Positions 52,325 to 61,367 of a stretch of 64,000 nt of DNA are shown piece after piece. Source of the DNA: Bradyrhizobium zhengyangense (GTDB lineage Bacteria; Pseudomonadota; Alphaproteobacteria; Rhizobiales; Xanthobacteraceae); the NCBI RefSeq assembly GCF_022012435.1, contig NZ_JAKLUA010000015.1, positions 62,001 to 126,000 of the forward strand. The letters run 5' to 3'. The notes beneath the pieces were generated by a model. That model was not told the DNA's origin. It saw only the letters and a program-made list of their open reading frames with translations, and ran no database searches. The translations under genes and the position numbers were made by a program. Every line of letters starts with the position of its first letter. Position 1 is the stretch's first letter.

Positions 52325-54427
52325 CTACACAATCAGATCGTGAGCCGCATGAAGATCGACGTGCCAGGAGTAGTCATGGTGCGTATCTGGCGGCCCCTCG
52401 GGCGCAATAGCATGCCGACCATCTCCATGAGCTTTTCCATTTCCGAGGCTCAATTGCTGAAGGTCATACATGTCTGACGACGTATTATCGGCGCCAGTTT
52501 TAAAATGAAAGGAATCGCCAAGTTTAGTGGCAATCACTGATGTGGCCCGCTCTGCCTTGTCGGAAGAAGGTCCGCCCTCGTTCTTTAATCCCGAATGTGC
52601 GTCGCTGGCAGAATTTTCGGGCGCCATTGGCATATCGTGCTGCGGTTTGCCACTATTGAAATCACCTGCCTGCGGATGCTGTCCGTGTTGCTTGCCGGCC
52701 GCAGAGCGATCTTCGAAATTCTGAAAATCGCCGTGCGCCTGTCCGTGATTGGAATCTTCTGTTGGGATCTCATTCTTAGCGTGCCCCTTGGCGGCTCCGG
52801 ATGTGTGGCCGGATTCATGCACGGCTTTCTGCGATTGACCGTGAGTTAAACTGTCTGCAGCGGCCTCATTCTTGGCGTGTCCCTTTGCAGCTCCGGAAGT
52901 GTGTTCGGACTCTTGCACGGCTTTCTGCGAATGACCGTGATTTAAACTGTCTACTGCATCCTCATTCTTGACGTGCCCCTTGGCGGCTCCGGAGGTATGG
53001 TCGGACTCATGCAGGGCTTTCTGCGATTGACCGTGATTTAAATCGTCTCGCGGGGCCTCAAGCTTCGCGGCTTCCGAGTTGTTGTCGGGAGTGCACAAAT
53101 CAGATTGCGAGCGACCCTGATCAATTTCCCGGCCTGTCTGCGTGGCGTCACGTTCCGCGGCTTCCTGCGCCGCTACCGCAACAAAATCAATTGCCCCGGA
53201 ACCTAGATGAATAGCGTTTTCTCGGCCACTGCCGCCATCTTCCGCATGGGCGTTGCCGACATAAAGCTCGCTGTGGTCTGTGGCGGTTATATCGCCTTGG
53301 GCGAACTCGAATGCAAACGCCTCACCGTACACCGCCATACTGCCAAAATTTGCGAAGCCAGGAAGCGCGGATGCTGATCCGTTGACGACGCTTGCGGTAG
53401 ATGAATTTACGATGCCATCGCCGAAATCGAACGCCTGCACGGCATGGTTGGCACCATCGAGCTCGTAGATCAAGGCGGCGAAAGCCGCAACCATGAAGAT
53501 GCTGTAGCTGCTCGAACCCGGCCTCGGCGCGTTGAGTGCTGCCTGGGCAAATACGCTCGCAGCAATCTCGGCCACGGGGTCGACGAGCTTGCCAGTCGGC
53601 GACGAGGTCACCGCTGCGACGCCGGCGCGGTCCTTGCTCGCGCTTCTGCCCGGGGGGCCACCTGATACTGCTTCCTTGCGGCCGATCTTAAAGGTAACGA
53701 TCTCCGCGCGGCCGTCTTCGGCCATGACCGTGAAACTTTCGGTTGCGGCATGACCGGGCGAATCGTCCAACGCTGCCAGGAGCGCAGCTGTCAAGATACT
53801 CATCGCGCCATAACGGCGCGACAGCGCCAGCGCGGCGAGCTCAGTCCGGTTGTTAATTCCAAGCTTCTGTCGCGCGTGGTCGATGTGAATCCTGACGATC
53901 TCCAGAGAGACACCCAGGACCCGACCAATTTCACTGTCCGACAAACCTTCGGCGACGAGATCCATGATCGTCCGCTCGTTGACGGTCAAAACCGCCTGAA
54001 CGTTATCGCCGAACGATTCAATTCCATTAGCTTCGTTACCGACCCTCGCCAGGTCTGATCCCGCTTTTTCTAGCCTTAGGGACTGAACCAGCGCCTCTGG
54101 TTTGGCGTTCATCGGAATCGCGCCGCAAGCACCCGTCGCAAGTGCACTGGCGAGATCGCCGCAGGCGACGGTAGCAGTGAAAAACACCAGCCGGGAGGAG
54201 AGACCTTCGACGTCCGCGATGGCAAGGATGTCGGAGGCGGTTACATCGGTGAATCCGTCCTCCAGCAACACCACATCTGGGGTCACACTGCGTATGGCCG
54301 CAAGACAACTTGCTCCATCAAGACAGCATGCAACTACTTCGAAATCGGGCTGGGCGCCCAGTAGCGATGCAAAACCCTGGAGAACAATCGGACGTCGATC
54401 TGCTATCACCAGTCGAACGCGACGCAT
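52325..54427 (-). CDS. NarL-type regulator fused to a long repeat-rich C-terminal region
   Basis: I start at ATG 54427, which has AAGGAAG upstream, giving 700 residues. Residues 1-125 form a receiver-like domain in which the phospho-Asp position reads VVLLE (Glu, not Asp). Residues about 150-205 are a LuxR HTH (LTVNERTIMDLVAEGLSDSE). After that come a hydrophobic stretch (AMSILTAALLAALDD), another near 320 (SIFMVAAFAALIYELDG), and about 350 residues of low-complexity sequence. This includes three 32-33-residue repeats (LNHGQSQKALHESDHTSGAA...KGHxKNE). Such a tail is unusual for a transcription factor. It may act as an interaction platform or come from a fused second protein. Role unknown. Confidence 0.8.
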   Translation of the reverse strand: MRRVRLVIADRRPIVLQGFASLLGAQPDFEVVACCLDGASCLAAIRSVTPDVVLLEDGFTDVTASDILAIADVEGLSSRLVFFTATVACGDLASALATGACGAIPMNAKPEALVQSLRLEKAGSDLARVGNEANGIESFGDNVQAVLTVNERTIMDLVAEGLSDSEIGRVLGVSLEIVRIHIDHARQKLGINNRTELAALALSRRYGAMSILTAALLAALDDSPGHAATESFTVMAEDGRAEIVTFKIGRKEAVSGGPPGRSASKDRAGVAAVTSSPTGKLVDPVAEIAASVFAQAALNAPRPGSSSYSIFMVAAFAALIYELDGANHAVQAFDFGDGIVNSSTASVVNGSASALPGFANFGSMAVYGEAFAFEFAQGDITATDHSELYVGNAHAEDGGSGRENAIHLGSGAIDFVAVAAQEAAERDATQTGREIDQGRSQSDLCTPDNNSEAAKLEAPRDDLNHGQSQKALHESDHTSGAAKGHVKNEDAVDSLNHGHSQKAVQESEHTSGAAKGHAKNEAAADSLTHGQSQKAVHESGHTSGAAKGHAKNEIPTEDSNHGQAHGDFQNFEDRSAAGKQHGQHPQAGDFNSGKPQHDMPMAPENSASDAHSGLKNEGGPSSDKAERATSVIATKLGDSFHFKTGADNTSSDMYDLQQLSLGNGKAHGDGRHAIAPEGPPDTHHDYSWHVDLHAAHDLIV
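52752..53046 (-). repeat. Three tandem coding repeats of about 96 bp
   Basis: The DNA encodes three consecutive units of 32, 32 and 33 residues with the pattern HG-x-SQKA-x-x-ES-x-HTSGAAKGH-x-KNE. The unit boundaries given are approximate. Confidence 0.75.
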
Positions 54428-54716
54428 GGGCTTCCTTCGCTCGGCCTCGCACAAAGCATGACAAGCAAATTAAGTCCGCTCGACTGATTGCGTTCCTAAT
54501 TGTGAAATGGATTCGTACGGACAGTTTGACGATGAGGTCGTTCAGTAGTGACGGCTCCAAATGGATTGCCTCTTATCCGTCCGTCAGAGGTTACCGCTCC
54601 GCGGAGATGCAACTTGAAGCGATCTCTGTACCCCCGCATTTGCGATCAAGGATGGAAGCGCGTTTCGTAGAATTTCTAATGCGCTTATGGCCGAAAAACG
54701 GGCCCCAACCGTTTCT

Positions 54717-55340
54717 TCAGCGGTGCAAATCGATCTCGACTGCAATCCGGACGAGATCGGAGTGATTCTTTGCGCCGAGCTTCGACTTCAGCACGGAGGT
54801 CGTGTTGGCAACGGTTTTATATGAAATGCCGAGTTCGGACGCGACTTCTGAGATGCGGCCGCCGCGACCCAAAAGCCTCAGGATCTCGAGTTCGCGTGGG
54901 CTCATCTGTGTCAAGGGACTAGCCTTGACCGCCGCTCCCGCGAAGGTCGTCGTCTCTGCCAAACGCGGTGAGACGAAGCGCTCACCGGCTGCAACCTTCC
55001 GAATGGCCGTGGCCAAAAGCCGGGGATCATCGCTTTTTGAGACATATCCTTGAATGCCCATCTCAACAGCGCGCACCACAAACGCCGGATCTTCGCTCAC
55101 GCTGAGCATGACTATTTTAGCGGCCGGATCATCCCTGCGGATTCGCCGGGCCAACTCGAAGCCAGTAACGTCTGGAAGCCTCGCGTCAACCACGGTGACA
55201 TCGGGATGCTTCTGCAAGTACGTACGATGGCCGTCCTTTGCATCGGAAGCCTCCAGGATCTCAACGGAGGGGTCCGACTCAAACAAGGCTCGGCAGCCGA
55301 TCACGACAACGGGATGGTCGTCGACGATCAGTACCCGCAT
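54717..55340 (-). CDS. NarL/FixJ-family response regulator
   Basis: The 207-residue product is a standard two-domain regulator. The receiver shows MRVLIVDDHPVVV, phospho-Asp in VTVVDARLPD near residue 52, and VSKSDD with the Lys. The LuxR HTH is LTQMSPRELEILRLLGRGGR, then SYKTVANTTSVLKSKLGAKN. It has no adjacent histidine kinase, so it is an orphan here. A decayed copy is present at 59831-61413. Confidence 0.93.
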   Translation of the reverse strand: MRVLIVDDHPVVVIGCRALFESDPSVEILEASDAKDGHRTYLQKHPDVTVVDARLPDVTGFELARRIRRDDPAAKIVMLSVSEDPAFVVRAVEMGIQGYVSKSDDPRLLATAIRKVAAGERFVSPRLAETTTFAGAAVKASPLTQMSPRELEILRLLGRGGRISEVASELGISYKTVANTTSVLKSKLGAKNHSDLVRIAVEIDLHR

Positions 55341-55693
55341 GTCGATCTGGTCTGTATTAGCACGTTGTTACTTCCTCAACTGTGGAGAGGTCGCGAGCAC
55401 TGTAATGTTCAAGTATCTGAACGGACTTCTCGCGAGCCGACCGAAGAAGCCGCAAATTGCAGAAGATCTGGGCAGCTCGTTCCTTTCGGCCCAGCCCGCA
55501 TCCGACGCGCTCGGCAATTGCATTCCGACCGGCGTCTCGCTTTCGAGCGGACCAGCTGGAAGGCTCTTCGGGACATCCCGGGACAGGAAAGTATCTAAGC
55601 GGCACATGAAGAGAGTTTGGCTGGTTGGATCGGCTCTGTCGCGAACTTTCGACGGAACGAAATCCTGTCCGACAGGAACCGCCGTTCAGATGG
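55341..55693. other. Intergenic region, no supported gene
   Basis: A long plus-strand frame from 55405 (MFKYLNGLLASRPKKPQ) passes through the terminator hairpin and the antisense of the DUF1236 gene, which argues against it being real. No promoter motif was found. It contains the upstream region of the response regulator at 55340. Confidence 0.4.
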
Positions 55694-55720
55694 AGCGGCC
55701 GTCACCAAGGGACGGCCGCT
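55694..55720 (-). terminator. Hairpin after the DUF1236 gene
   Basis: AGCGGCCGTC (55694-55703) pairs perfectly with GACGGCCGCT (55711-55720) around a 7-base loop, 17 bases past the stop of the minus-strand gene at 55737. No T-run follows, so termination may need Rho or be weak. Confidence 0.55.
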
Positions 55721-55736
55721 TGAATGAGGATTGCCG

Positions 55737-56930
55737 TTACCGTGTCTGCGGCTCGAGCGTTACCGTGCAGTCGCTTTGCCCTTGGGTCGCGACCACGACA
55801 TCGCCGGAGGGAGCTCCCAAAGCGATCGGCCCTGACGAACCGCCGCCTGGAAGCTGGACGGTCACGCTCAACGAATCGGAGCGGGCGCTGGAACCGACCG
55901 TCGAAGGCTCGACCTCGACGACGTTTCCTGATGCATCACGACGCATGATCTTGCAATTCACGTTGCCGCCGGCCACCGTCGTGCTTGCTCCGCTGGACTG
56001 CGATCCTCCGTTCATTTCGGCGCGCGCGCGTGAGGGGTCGCGAGGCACCTGGCTGACGATCCGATGCGTGCCGGGCTCTACGATGACGATGTCGTCGTCC
56101 GTGGTGAAGTATTCGTAGTCGCGATACTCCGGTTCGATCGACACGACTTCGGGCGGAAGCCGATTCAGGCGGACACGCTCGGGCACCGCCTCGCCGACCC
56201 GGATCGAGATGTTCAGATCGCGTTCCGGTGCGGCCAGCCTTTCACGACTGAACGTTTCCGACAAGCGCACCTGCTTTTCCGGCGTGGTCCGGGCCTGCCG
56301 ATCGCCCTGCACTCCGTTTTCCCGAGTGGCTTGGTTGGTCTGAGCGCCGCCCGCTGGCGAAGTGTTTTGCGCATTGCCGGTCGAGGCGGGGCGGTTCGTA
56401 TCCGTCGCAGTCGACGGGCGGCTTTGCTGTTCGGAGGGCTGCTTCTCCGCAGAATTCCGGGTCGGCCGGTTCCGCTCGCTCTGGTTCGCCGCGCCCGCCC
56501 GCTCCTTCTGCTGGCCGGCGGCTCCGCTCTTGGATTTCTCCGTCTCTGCTGCGGATTTCTGAGTCGGGGAGTTCTCCCTCGTCTCGGCGCTGGACTTGCT
56601 GTCTTCGCGACCCTGCTTCGCCCTCTCGGCGTCACGTTTCGGTTCACGCGACTCCCGAGAATCCCTGGCCTGTTCGCTGCCTTTGGGCAGATTGTGCTCC
56701 GCCGTGTCGGGACGGCCCTGCTCCTCGCGGCCCTGCGCGCGTTCGCCGCGCGACTGCGCGCTCGGCTGACGCTCTTGGGTCGATTCTTGGCCGCGTTGCA
56801 CGGCACCCTTGGCGGGTTCTTCGGCGCGCCTCGGTTCTTCTTTTCGATCGCTCGACGACTGAGCGTAAGCGAGACCGGACGACAGCATGAGCCCGATGGC
56901 CGCGGTGGAGAGCAACAGATTTCTACGCAT
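55737..56930 (-). CDS. DUF1236 secreted protein with a long charged linker
   Basis: The 397-residue product has a signal peptide (to AYAQ, residue 24). A roughly 190-residue low-complexity stretch rich in Glu, Arg, Gln and Ser follows, with a DUF1236-like segment (RLNRLPPEVVSIEPEYRDYE and TDDDIVIVEPGTHRIVSQVP) near 270-310, and a C-terminal beta-rich part. DUF1236 proteins are periplasmic/envelope proteins of alphaproteobacteria of unknown role. An exact EcfG promoter lies 38-62 bases upstream, so it is a general stress protein. Confidence 0.85.
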   Translation of the reverse strand: MRRNLLLSTAAIGLMLSSGLAYAQSSSDRKEEPRRAEEPAKGAVQRGQESTQERQPSAQSRGERAQGREEQGRPDTAEHNLPKGSEQARDSRESREPKRDAERAKQGREDSKSSAETRENSPTQKSAAETEKSKSGAAGQQKERAGAANQSERNRPTRNSAEKQPSEQQSRPSTATDTNRPASTGNAQNTSPAGGAQTNQATRENGVQGDRQARTTPEKQVRLSETFSRERLAAPERDLNISIRVGEAVPERVRLNRLPPEVVSIEPEYRDYEYFTTDDDIVIVEPGTHRIVSQVPRDPSRARAEMNGGSQSSGASTTVAGGNVNCKIMRRDASGNVVEVEPSTVGSSARSDSLSVTVQLPGGGSSGPIALGAPSGDVVVATQGQSDCTVTLEPQTR

Positions 56931-56967
56931 TCTCGACTCCTTCGACGTTCGAAAAACGACCGGGGCG

Positions 56968-56992
56968 AACGTTCCAAAAGTCGCGATGTTCC
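56968..56992 (-). promoter_or_regulatory. EcfG-type general stress promoter for the DUF1236 gene
   Basis: Minus-strand GGAAC (56992-56988), 16-base spacer, CGTT (56971-56968): exact match. The start of transcription near 56960 gives a leader of about 30 bases. Confidence 0.8.
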
Positions 56993-57054
56993 ATTCGGGA
57001 AATTGTGGCAGTTGCCTCTTGATGTGAGGAAAGCTCCCATATCCCCGGCATAGC

Positions 57055-58062
57055 TCAAGGTCTCTGTTTTCGATCGGAACTCTCTAGGAAAGCGACCACT
57101 GTACCTTTCGCCACGCGTGCGGCGACCCGCTCCGCATCCCAGTTCGTCAAGCGGACGCATCCATGGGATTCCGCCTTCGAAACCTTGCCCGGCGTCGGTG
57201 TGCCGTGGATCCCGTATCCTTCGGCGGAAAGGTTGATCCACATCGTGCCCACCGGGTTGTTGGGACCTGGCCTGATGGTGAAAGGTTTTCGGGAGCGGAC
57301 GCCTTTAAAATGATAGTCCGGATTGTACCGGTAGGTCGGGTTCTTATCGATCTCGGTCACCTTCAAGGTCCCGGTCGGCGAGGGCTTCTCTTCGCTTCCA
57401 ACCGTTGCCGGGTAGAAGCCGATCAGCGCATTCGACCTGTCGAACAGCTTCACCGTCTGACGGCTTTTGTCGACTTCGACCCTGTCCGCTTTCGAGGACG
57501 CCTCGGCTTCTTCACCGCCGACATCTACGACGACAATGGTCTCTCCGACACGGTCGAAGCGACGTCCGGGATTGAGCGCCGACAGTAGTTCCTCGTTCAT
57601 ATGGAATTTCTCGGCCAATGCTTCTCGCGGGCTGGTGAAGCCGAGATTCGGCAGGTCCTTCATTTCCTCCATCTTTGAAGGGAGTTTTTTCAGAAACGGC
57701 CCGGCGATATCCTGCTGCGTGATGGTGTAATTTGCCGTGACCCGCCGATCATCGGGGTGGAGTGCGTTCCAGACGTCATCAGTCGGAATGTCCGAGCTTG
57801 ACAGCTGGTGCGCTTCCGCGAAGGCCCTCAGCGCCTTCTTGGCGTTTTCGCCGAACCTTCCGTCGATCTCGCCTGGCGAAAATTTGGCCCGGTCGAGCAG
57901 CACCTGCAGGCGAACCCCCGCCGGCGTCGGCTTTGTGTTCGATAAGGTCTTGTTCGTCGGTTCGGCAGCATCGATGGCGGCGGACCCCATCTCGGCACTC
58001 CACGCCGGCCGGGCCACGACCATCAGCAGCACGGCAACCAGCTTGGCTTTTTTGAACCACAT
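57055..58062 (-). CDS. L,D-transpeptidase (YkuD family)
   Basis: The 335-residue product has a signal peptide (to AWSAE, residue 23), a peptidoglycan-binding-like region (LLDRAKFSPGEIDGRFGENA, then KKALRAFAEAHQL), and the YkuD catalytic motif HGTP...SHGCVRLTNWD near residue 290-312, with the active Cys. It cross-links or modifies peptidoglycan in the periplasm, or attaches proteins to it. It follows the glycosyltransferase gene by 12 bases, as part of a four-gene operon. Confidence 0.93.
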   Translation of the reverse strand: MWFKKAKLVAVLLMVVARPAWSAEMGSAAIDAAEPTNKTLSNTKPTPAGVRLQVLLDRAKFSPGEIDGRFGENAKKALRAFAEAHQLSSSDIPTDDVWNALHPDDRRVTANYTITQQDIAGPFLKKLPSKMEEMKDLPNLGFTSPREALAEKFHMNEELLSALNPGRRFDRVGETIVVVDVGGEEAEASSKADRVEVDKSRQTVKLFDRSNALIGFYPATVGSEEKPSPTGTLKVTEIDKNPTYRYNPDYHFKGVRSRKPFTIRPGPNNPVGTMWINLSAEGYGIHGTPTPGKVSKAESHGCVRLTNWDAERVAARVAKGTVVAFLESSDRKQRP

Positions 58063-58074
58063 GGCCCTACCTTT

Positions 58075-59151
58075 TCATGGCTTTGATGAGTCCGGATCCT
58101 CGCGAAAACGGGCTTCCTTGGCGCTCGATGCGGCGATCAGATTGCGGTATGCGCGTTCATAATCTCGCGCCATTCGGCCTGCCGCGAACTGCGCTTCGAA
58201 GCGGGCGCGCACCGTGCGCCGGTCCAGACGGCCAAGGTCACCAACCGCCCTTACCGCTTGGTCTTCGTTTTCGACGATGAAACCCGTCACGCCGTCCTCG
58301 ACGACTTCGGGCACGGACCCGGATCGGTAGGCGATCACGGGAGTTCCGCAGGCCATCGCCTCGATCATGACGAGACCGAAAGGCTCTGGCCAATCGATCG
58401 GAAACAGGAGGGCCGCGGCGTCGGCGAGGAACGGCTGCTTTTTGGCGTCGTTCACTTCTCCCACAAGTTGGACCGCGCGGCCGTCGATGTGCGGTTCGAG
58501 GCTCTTTTTGAAGTATCCGGTCTCGCCACGTGGGATCTTGGCGGCGATGCGCAGCGGGCGCCCGGTCGCCCGCGCGATCCGGATCGCATCCTCAGGGCCT
58601 TTCTCCTTGGTGAGGCGGCCGAGGAAGGCGAGATAGGATCCAGGGCTGAAAGACGGCTTGAACAGGTTGGACGGTAGGCCATGCCTAATGGTGGCAATCC
58701 AGTTCGCTTCTGGGAGCGGCACGCGTTGATTGTCCGATATCGAGACGAAACCGGCCCCGGGAAATTGTCTTACGACGTCGGCAAGGCCCGGAAGGTCCAA
58801 CCGCCCATGCATCGTTGTCAGAAAGGGGACATCAAGACGGCTCAGCAGCGGAAGCGGCAGCCAATCGATGTGCGCGTGGATCACGTCGAAATCCTTTGCG
58901 TGCTTGGCGATGGCTTCCAGCAGCACCGCGCTAGCCGCGTTGGGATCGACGCCCTGACGCCCCAAGCGCAGAGCGTGCGGCCATACCGGATGGAGCCGGC
59001 CCTTCGTCCTGGAATCGCCGCTCGCAAAGAGTGTAACGTCGTGTCCGAGCTCGACCAGTTCGTCCACCAACCAAGCCACGACCCGCTCGGTGCCTCCGTA
59101 GAGCTTGGGAGGAACGCTCTCGGCAAGGGGGGCCAGCTGAGCTATGCGCAT
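58075..59151 (-). CDS. Glycosyltransferase family 4
   Basis: From ATG 59151 (MRIAQLAPLAESVPPKLYGG) the product is 358 residues. It has the GT4 layout: an N-terminal acceptor domain with PPKLYGGTERVVAWLVDELV, HAHIDWLP near residue 110, and the C-terminal donor-binding EX7E-like region PEPFGLVMIEAMACGTPVIA. It transfers a sugar, probably to an envelope glycan. The longer upstream frame is not used because that region belongs to smaller genes. Operon with two small genes before it and the L,D-transpeptidase after it. Confidence 0.92.
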   Translation of the reverse strand: MRIAQLAPLAESVPPKLYGGTERVVAWLVDELVELGHDVTLFASGDSRTKGRLHPVWPHALRLGRQGVDPNAASAVLLEAIAKHAKDFDVIHAHIDWLPLPLLSRLDVPFLTTMHGRLDLPGLADVVRQFPGAGFVSISDNQRVPLPEANWIATIRHGLPSNLFKPSFSPGSYLAFLGRLTKEKGPEDAIRIARATGRPLRIAAKIPRGETGYFKKSLEPHIDGRAVQLVGEVNDAKKQPFLADAAALLFPIDWPEPFGLVMIEAMACGTPVIAYRSGSVPEVVEDGVTGFIVENEDQAVRAVGDLGRLDRRTVRARFEAQFAAGRMARDYERAYRNLIAASSAKEARFREDPDSSKP

Positions 59152-59159
59152 GAATGCCC

Positions 59160-59282
59160 CTAAACCGGAAAAAACGATCGGAGCAGCAGCACGACGGCAA
59201 TCGATAATAGTTCGGAGATTGCTAGGAGCGTCCACTCCGGTCGGGCGGTGCCCTCGGCAATTCGCTTGGCGAAGGTCTCCAT
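59160..59282 (-). CDS. 40-residue membrane peptide
   Basis: The product METFAKRIAEGTARPEWTLL, then AISELLSIAVVLLLRSFFPV, has one membrane helix. It starts 5 bases after the stop of the 59288 gene and ends 8 bases before the glycosyltransferase start. Function unknown; it may scaffold the glycosyltransferase. Confidence 0.55.
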   Translation of the reverse strand: METFAKRIAEGTARPEWTLLAISELLSIAVVLLLRSFFPV

Positions 59283-59287
59283 GAGCC

Positions 59288-59494
59288 TCAACATTCGTCT
59301 GGGAGACGGTCGAGGTACGCAAGGCCGAACCCGGTGAGTTCGTCGACCTCGTTTACGCGCGCCTCGCACCTTCCTTGAAGATGACGTTCCATCAAACAGC
59401 GACGGCTGTCAGCAGCATCGATGTCGCGATGTTTCGCTCTATAGAGGGACCACACGGTATCCACGGCTTTTTTCAGCGGGATGTCGTCGACCAT
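59288..59494 (-). CDS. Small soluble protein heading the glycosyltransferase operon
   Basis: The 68-residue product MVDDIPLKKAVDTVWSLYRA, then KHRDIDAADSRRCLMERHLQ and ending DRLPDEC, is helical and charged. GGAG lies nine bases upstream. I do not recognise the family. It probably belongs to the same transcript as the membrane peptide, the glycosyltransferase and the L,D-transpeptidase. Confidence 0.6.
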   Translation of the reverse strand: MVDDIPLKKAVDTVWSLYRAKHRDIDAADSRRCLMERHLQGRCEARVNEVDELTGFGLAYLDRLPDEC

Positions 59495-59830
59495 CTTCCG
59501 GCTCCGTCAAACACTGGTCGACGGCAACTCCTGCCACGGCCAAGGTTTCCACTTTTTCCCGGAAAACTAATGGGCGAGACGAGATTGCGTAGAAGCCAGG
59601 TTCAATGATGGAAGTCGCCCTCGTCGCCGAAGCTTAATCCCATCATGCCGAGGACGCGCGGCTCAGAAGCTGCGATCGCTCCAGTTGAGGGGACGTCTCT
59701 TGAAGAAGAATGCTAAGAATGCGTCCTGGACCGCTCAAAGATTGGCTGCCGTTACCAGGAAACTCCAATCGAGTTCGACATTCTCCCTCCGAAGCCCTTC
59801 TTGACGCATAGGACGACGATCGTGCAGGTA
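59495..59830. other. Intergenic region, nothing recognised
   Basis: It contains the promoter region of the 59494 gene, which I cannot define. No EcfG motif is present and no coding frame is convincing. Confidence 0.4.
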
Positions 59831-59877
59831 TTGATCTCGATGATCATCGAGTGGTCATATGGGGCTGCTGATCCCTG

Positions 59878-59923
59878 TTTGCTGCGGACGCTTCCGTCCC
59901 GATTCGGAAGCGTCCGCAGCAAA
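59878..59923. repeat. Perfect 19-bp inverted repeat with 8-base loop
   Basis: TTTGCTGCGGACGCTTCCG (59878-59896) is followed after TCCCGATT by its exact reverse complement (59905-59923). The left arm is the normal regulator sequence (LFAADAS); the right arm replaces the expected following codons, so it looks like an inverted duplication. Confidence 0.85.
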
Positions 59924-60180
59924 TACCGGCTATCTTGGCTTTTTGCAGGAAGCATTCCGACGTGACCGTGATCGACACTGGTCTTCCGATCGATCCGGAC
60001 CCGAACTGGCGCAGCGGCGCGGGAGAGCGCTTCATCTCCTCTCGCCTTTGGGAGCAGACCGTTGCTTCTCTGACATCTGTTGGAGCGAGGTCGCCGGATC
60101 GCGGAAGTCACCTCAGAACTCGGCGTTTCCTACAAGACGGCGGCCAATTCGACGTCCATGCTCAAAACCAAACTCGGCGC

Positions 60181-61367
60181 TAGTTTCCTGAACCAAAAGT
60201 TCGTGGCATTTTAGACCTTCGCGGGCGAGTTGTAAGCGCAGAAGCGTTCGATTGAGCGGAGAATGTCGTCGGCTGATTTGGTCCAACGGAACGGCCGTGG
60301 GTCTGCGTTGTGAAGTTCGATGAAGGACGTAATCTCGGCCCGTAGCGCCGCTACGCTGCGATAGATGCCGCGCCTGATCTTGCGCTCTGTGATGAGGGCA
60401 AAGAAGCGTTCGACCTGATTGGGCCAGGACGCACTTGTAGGCGTCAGATGCACGTGCCAGCGCGCCTCTTTGCCAGCCAGTTGCGGATTAGCAGCGTCTT
60501 GTGGGTTGCGTAATTATCCATGACGAGATGGACGTCCAGATCGCCCGGAACAACGGCTTCGAATCGAGAAATTTGCGGAACTCTTTGGCGTGATGGCGTC
60601 CATAGCACTTGCCGATGACCCGCCCTGTTGCAATGTCGAGCGCGGCAAACAACGAGGTGACGCCGTGCCGCTTGTAGTCGTGACTGTGTCGCGCCGCCTG
60701 ATTAGGTCGCATCGGGAACATGGGTTGGCTGCGGTCCAGCGCCTAGATCTGCGACTTCTCGTCGGCGCACAGCACGATAGCAGGCTCGGGCGGAGCCACG
60801 TAGAGGCCGACGACGTCACGCACCTTGGCGACGAAGTCGCGGTCGGTTGAGAGTTTGAAGGTCTCCAACCGATGCGGCTGCAGGCCAAAGGCACGCCATA
60901 TCCGCTGGACTGTTGAGACTGATAGCCCACTGGCCCGCGCCATACCCCGCGAACTCCAGTGGGTAGCGTCAGGCGACTTCGTCTTAAGGGTGCGGACAAT
61001 TACCGCTTCGATCCGGGCATCCTCGATCGTGCGCGGCGTTCCCGATCGCGGCTCGTCCCAAAGACCTTCAGGCCGATGCTCGGCGAAGCGCCAGCGCCAC
61101 TTGCCGACCGTGTCCTGATCGATACCCAGGCGGGCCGCAACTACCTTGCTCTGCTCGCCTTCAGCGCAGGCCAAGATGATCCGAGCCCGCTGCGCCAAGC
61201 CTTGGGCCGTGCTTCGGCGCGCGGCTAACGACCTCAACTCTGTGAGTTCAACCTCATCCAGTTCCAGCGGAGCAAAGCGTCGACCCATAACCAATCCTCC
61301 CCAAAAGGGGAGAGTCCGCCATCTTCGAGTCGATTTGGAGTCCGCTGAACTTCAGATTCAAGACACT
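60181..61367 (-). mobile_element. IS630-family insertion sequence
   Basis: The element is bounded by TA dinucleotides inside CTAG on both sides (60180-60183 and 61365-61368), which is the known IS630 target and duplication. The ends carry imperfect inverted repeats of about 22 bp (TAGTTTCCTGAACC at the left, TAGTGTCTTGAATC at the right when read inward, about 18 of 23 positions equal). It carries one damaged transposase gene and lies in a NarL-type regulator remnant. Confidence 0.85.
60211..61288 (-). pseudogene. IS630 transposase, inactivated
   Basis: From ATG 61288 the first part encodes the HTH region (GLAQRARIILACAEGEQSKV, GIDQDTVGKWRWRFAEHRPE) and the first catalytic Asp (VLCADEKSQI). 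There an amber TAG replaces the expected CAG codon. The second part (FPMRPNQAARHSHDYKRHGV...KFLD) is followed by a frame change before the DNYATH segment, and the last part carries VERFFALITERKIRRG with the catalytic Glu. With a stop and at least one frameshift it cannot make a full transposase. Confidence 0.88.

Noticed and set aside
52752..53046. CRISPR array
   Set aside because: The units of about 96 bp are in-frame coding repeats without unique spacers.
53205..53225. GGAAC...CGTT inside the fused regulator gene
   Set aside because: The spacer is 12 bases and it lies within a gene.
55405..56118. Plus-strand frame MFKYLNGLL...
   Set aside because: It runs through a terminator hairpin and antisense to the well-supported DUF1236 gene, and has no ribosome binding site.
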